NCBI GenBank assembly: GCA_039105265.1
Contig: JAPFFF010000152.1
Coordinates: 1-37,494, forward strand
Source: Tritrichomonas musculus
Taxonomy: Eukaryota; Parabasalia; Tritrichomonadida; Tritrichomonadidae
DNA length: 37,494 nucleotides
Direction: 5' to 3'
Part shown: piece by piece, positions 34,978 through 37,494 of the stretch
Layout of the letters: each line of letters begins with the position of its first letter
Numbering within the stretch: position 1 is the stretch's first letter
Made by a program: the position numbers and the translations under genes
The notes under the pieces: generated by a model
What the model saw: only the letters and a program-made list of their open reading frames with translations
Told to the model about the DNA's origin: nothing
Databases searched by the model: none

Positions 34978-37073
34978 CTGATTTTACTTAATTTCGAAAT
35001 CGTTTTTAATTATCTTACAAAAGTGTTTGAGATTTGTGTTTTATTTAACTCTGTTCATTTGTGAGAAACGTTTGAATAGGAATAATTGAGATTAAGCTTT
35101 AATTTTTACTGATTTTACTTAATTTCGAAATCGTTTATAATTATCTTACAAAAATGTTTGAGATTTGTGTTTTATTTAACTCTGTTCATTTGTGAGAAAT
35201 GTTAGATTAAGAATAACTGAGATTAAGCTTTAATTTTTACTGATTTTACTTAATTTCGAAATCGTTTATAATTATCTTACAAAAGTGTTTGAGATTTGTG
35301 TTTTATTTAACTCTGTTCATTTGTGAGAAATGTTAGAATAAGAATAATTGAGATTAAGCTTTAATTTTTACTGATTTTACTTAATTTCGAAATCGTTTAT
35401 AATTATCTTACAAAAGTGTTTGAGATTTGTGTTTTATTTAACTCTGTTCATTTGTGAGAAATGTTAGATTAAGAATAACTGAGATTAAGCTTTAATTTTT
35501 ACTGATTTTACTTAATTTCGAAATCGTTTTTAATTATCTTACAAAAGTGTTTGAGATTTGTGTTTTATTTAACTCTGTTCACTTGTGAGAAACGTTTGAA
35601 TAAGAATAATTGATATTGCGATTTAATCTTTATTGATTTTACTTAATTTCGAAATCGTTTTTAATTATCTTACAAAAGTGTTTGAGATTTGTGTTTTATT
35701 TAACTCTGTTCATTTGTGAGAAACGTTTGAATAAGAATAATTGATATTGCGCTTTAATTTTTACTGATTTTACTTAATTTCGAAATCGTTTTTAATTATC
35801 TTACAAAAGTGTTTGAGATTTGTGTTTTATTTAACTCTGTTCATTTGTGAGAAATGTTAGATTAAGAATAATTGAGATTAAGCTTTAATTTTTACTGATT
35901 TTACTTAATTTCGAAATCGTTTTTAATTATCTTACAAAAGTGTTTGAGATTTGTGTTTTATTTAACTCTGTTCATTTGTGAGAAACGTTTGAATAAGAAT
36001 AACTGAGATTAAGCTTTAATTTTTACTGATTTTACTTAATTTCGAAATCGTTTTTAATTATCTTACAAAAGTGTTTGAGATTTGTGTTTTATTTAACTCT
36101 GTTCATTTGTGAGAAACGTTTGAATAAGAATAACTGAGATTAAGCTTTAATTTTTACTGATTTTACTTAATTTCGAAATCGTTTATAATTATCTTACAAA
36201 AGTGTTTGAGATTTATGTTTTATTTAACTCTGTTCATTTGTGAGAAATGTTAGAATAAGAATAATTGAGATTAAGCTTTAATTTTTACTGATTTTACTTA
36301 ATTTCGAAATCGTTTTTAATTATCTTACAAAAGTGTTTGAGATTTGTGTTTTATTTAACTCTGTTCATTTGTGAGAAATGTTAGATTAAGAATAACTGAG
36401 ATTAAGCTTTAATTTTTACTGATTTTACTTAATTTCGAAATCGTTTTTAATTATCTTACAAAAGTGTTTGAGATTTGTGTTTTATTTAACTCTGTTCATT
36501 TGTGAGAAACGTTTGAATAAGAATAACTGAGATTAAGCTTTAATTTTTACTGATTTTACTTAATTTCGAAATCGTTTTTAATTATCTTACAAAAGTGTTT
36601 GAGATTTGTGTTTTATTTAACTCTGTTCATTTGTGAGAAATGTTAGATTAAGAATAACTGAGATTAAGCTTTAATTTTTACTGATTTTACTTAATTTCGA
36701 AATCGTTTATAATTATCTTACAAAAGTGTTTGAGATTTGTGTTTTATTTAACTCTGTTCACTTGTGAGAAACGTTTGAATAAGAATAATTGATATTGCGC
36801 TTTAATTTTTATTGATTTTACTTAATTTCGAAATCGTTTTTAATTATCTTACAAAAGTGTTTGAGATTTGTGTTTTATTTAACTCTGTTCATTTGTGAGA
36901 AACGTTAGATTAAGAATAACTGAGATTAAGCTTTAATTTTTACTGATTTTACTTAATTTCGAAATCGTTTTTAATTATCTTACAAAAGTGTTTGAGATTT
37001 GTGTTTTATTTAACTCTGTTCACTTGTGAGAAACGTTTGAATAAGAATAACTGAGATTAAGCTTTAATTTTTA
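34978..37073. repeat. 16-monomer HOR unit (k267-k282), D/Q type
   Basis: Order: G102 (34978), A29+A46 (35109), A29 T-A-A (35240), A29 A class (35371), D-patch (35502), T1+Q (35633), A class/T109, two B class, A29+A59 T-A-A (36157), A, B, A, A29/C81 Q (36681), T1 C-A-T class (36812) and C81 B class (36943). Relative to the unit at 8123-10218, twelve of sixteen monomers match in the same slot; slots 2, 3, 4 and 15 differ. The next G102 monomer is at 37074. Confidence 0.8.
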
Positions 37074-37466
37074 CTGATTTTACTTAATTTCGAAATCGTT
37101 TTTAATTATCTTACAAAAGTGTTTGAGATTTGTGTTTTATTTAACTCTGTTCATTTGTGAGAAACGTTTGAATAGGAATAATTGAGATTAAGCTTTAATT
37201 TTTACTGATTTTACTTAATTTCGAAATCGTTTATAATTATCTTACAAAAGTGTTTGAGATTTGTGTTTTATTTAACTCTGTTCATTTGTGAGAAATGTTA
37301 GATTAAGAATAATTGAGATTAAGCTTTAATTTTTACTGATTTTACTTAATTTCGAAATCGTTTTTAATTATCTTACAAAAGTGTTTGAGATTTGTGTTTT
37401 ATTTAACTCTGTTCATTTGTGAGAAATGTTAGATTAAGAATAATTGAGATTAAGCTTTAATTTTTA

Positions 37467-37494
37467 CTGATTTTACTTAATTTCGAAATCGTTT
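37467..37494. repeat. Partial monomer k286 at the window edge
   Basis: These are the first 28 bases of the next monomer, through CGTTT, cut by the window end just before variable position 29. It shows that the array continues beyond the window. Confidence 0.95.

Larger units (their letters stand above)
787..37204. repeat. Higher-order repeat, about 16 monomers (about 2.1 kb), anchored by G102 monomers
   Basis: A monomer with G instead of A at unit position 102 (reads AATAGGAATAATTG) occurs 18 times, starting at 787, 2228, 3931, 6289, 8123, 10219, 12184, 15328, 17424, 19520, 20437, 22533, 24367, 26856, 30393, 32882, 34978 and 37074. Spacings in monomers are 11, 13, 18, 14, 16, 15, 24, 16, 16, 7, 16, 14, 19, 27, 19, 16 and 16. 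The mean is about 16.3 and 16 is the commonest value. The next monomer has A29 in 17 of 18 cases; the exception is the hybrid at 3931. The previous monomer is always B class with C109, and has C81 in 15 of 18. This fixed neighbour order is what defines a higher-order repeat rather than random variant scatter. Unit length is unstable, so whole monomers have been gained and lost. Confidence 0.85.
1..37494. repeat. 131-bp AT-rich satellite array (286 complete monomers plus 28 bp)
   Basis: The same 131-bp unit repeats head-to-tail across the whole window. Unit starts fall at 131k+1; I checked k=0, 1, 2, 3, 57, 115, 172, 229 and 286 directly (bases 1, 132, 263, 394, 7468, 15066, 22533, 30000, 37467) and walked through every unit between. 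286 x 131 + 28 = 37494 exactly, so no net indel occurs. All copies have the same orientation. The consensus has about 60 T, 40 A, 19 G and 12 C. Variants are almost limited to about 18 positions, and most monomer pairs differ at only a few. A HindIII site (AAGCTT, unit positions 117-122) occurs in about 255 monomers and a TTCGAA site (16-21) in all I saw. Both window ends lie inside the array. The arrangement is that of a homogenised eukaryotic heterochromatic satellite; chromosomal location and species cannot be read from it. No stretch of unique sequence interrupts it. Confidence 0.99.

Noticed and set aside
1-37494. CRISPR-like array of direct repeats
   Set aside because: Repeats are 131 bp and directly adjacent with no unique spacers; the whole unit is repeated, as in satellite DNA.
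1-37494. Protein-coding tandem repeat (large repetitive ORF)
   Set aside because: 131 bp is not a multiple of three, and stop codons occur in all three frames of both strands in essentially every monomer.
1-37494. Telomeric or simple-sequence repeat
   Set aside because: No TTAGGG, TTAGG or similar short motif runs; the shortest exact period is 131 bp.
1-37494. Transposon or virus-like element within the array
   Set aside because: The 131-bp register is continuous at every point checked, leaving no room for an insertion, terminal repeats or target-site duplications.
1-37494. Assigning a named satellite family or species
   Set aside because: I do not recognise the monomer, and composition alone cannot separate insect, nematode, plant or other eukaryotic sources.

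Overview
This window is a single tandem satellite DNA array from end to end. A 131-bp, AT-rich monomer (about 76% A+T) is repeated head-to-tail in one orientation. 286 complete monomers fill bases 1-37466, and 37467-37494 is the first 28 bases of the next monomer, so the array runs past both window edges. Monomers are called k0 to k285 here; monomer k starts at base 131k+1. Every spot I tested across the window falls exactly in this register, so there is no net insertion or deletion inside monomers over 37.5 kb. I see no gene, RNA gene, transposon, CRISPR array, origin or unique sequence. 131 is not a multiple of 3, and every frame of both strands meets a stop in essentially every monomer, so long ORFs are impossible.

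This architecture is typical of eukaryotic constitutive heterochromatin (centromeric, pericentromeric or subtelomeric), probably from a long-read assembly. I do not recognise the monomer as a named satellite and cannot assign the species; an AT-rich animal or plant genome fits, but that is inference.

Variation among monomers is almost confined to about 18 of 131 positions: 1 (C/T), 29 (T/A), 30 (T/C), 41 (C/T), 46 (G/A), 59 (G/A), 79 (C/T), 81 (T/C), 92 (T/C), 96 (A/T), 99 (T/A), 102 (A/G), 109 (C/T), 113+117+118 (G,A,A to T,G,C as a block), 120 (C/A) and 127 (T/C). Two main haplotypes at 92/96/99 are T-A-T ('A class', about 100 monomers) and C-T-A ('B class', about 160). Rarer ones are T-A-A (14), C-A-T (9), C-A-A (1) and T-T-A (1).

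Reading these variants monomer by monomer shows a hidden higher-order repeat (HOR). A monomer with G at position 102 recurs 18 times with a mean spacing of about 16 monomers (6 of 17 intervals are exactly 16, about 2.1 kb). It is followed in 17 of 18 cases by a monomer with A at position 29, and is always preceded by a B-class monomer with C at 109. Two recurring modules flank it. A 'C30 module' lies just upstream. A 'D/Q module' lies just downstream and carries a diverged patch ending in T at position 1 of the next monomer.

Region by region: 1-3799 is a near copy of 19651-23842. 3800-8122 holds a second partial copy of the same modules. 8123-10218 is a clean 16-mer HOR unit. 10481-14672 is a variant-poor stretch. 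14673-19519 holds two successive 16-mer units. 23843-28951 and 29869-34977 are almost identical copies 46 monomers (6026 bp) apart. 34978-37073 is a 16-mer unit matching the one at 8123. All rearrangements I see are gains or losses of whole monomers plus a few hybrid monomers, as expected of unequal crossover and gene conversion in register. The most notable content is this nested, partly datable recombination history, not a gene system. All counts are by eye and should be recomputed.
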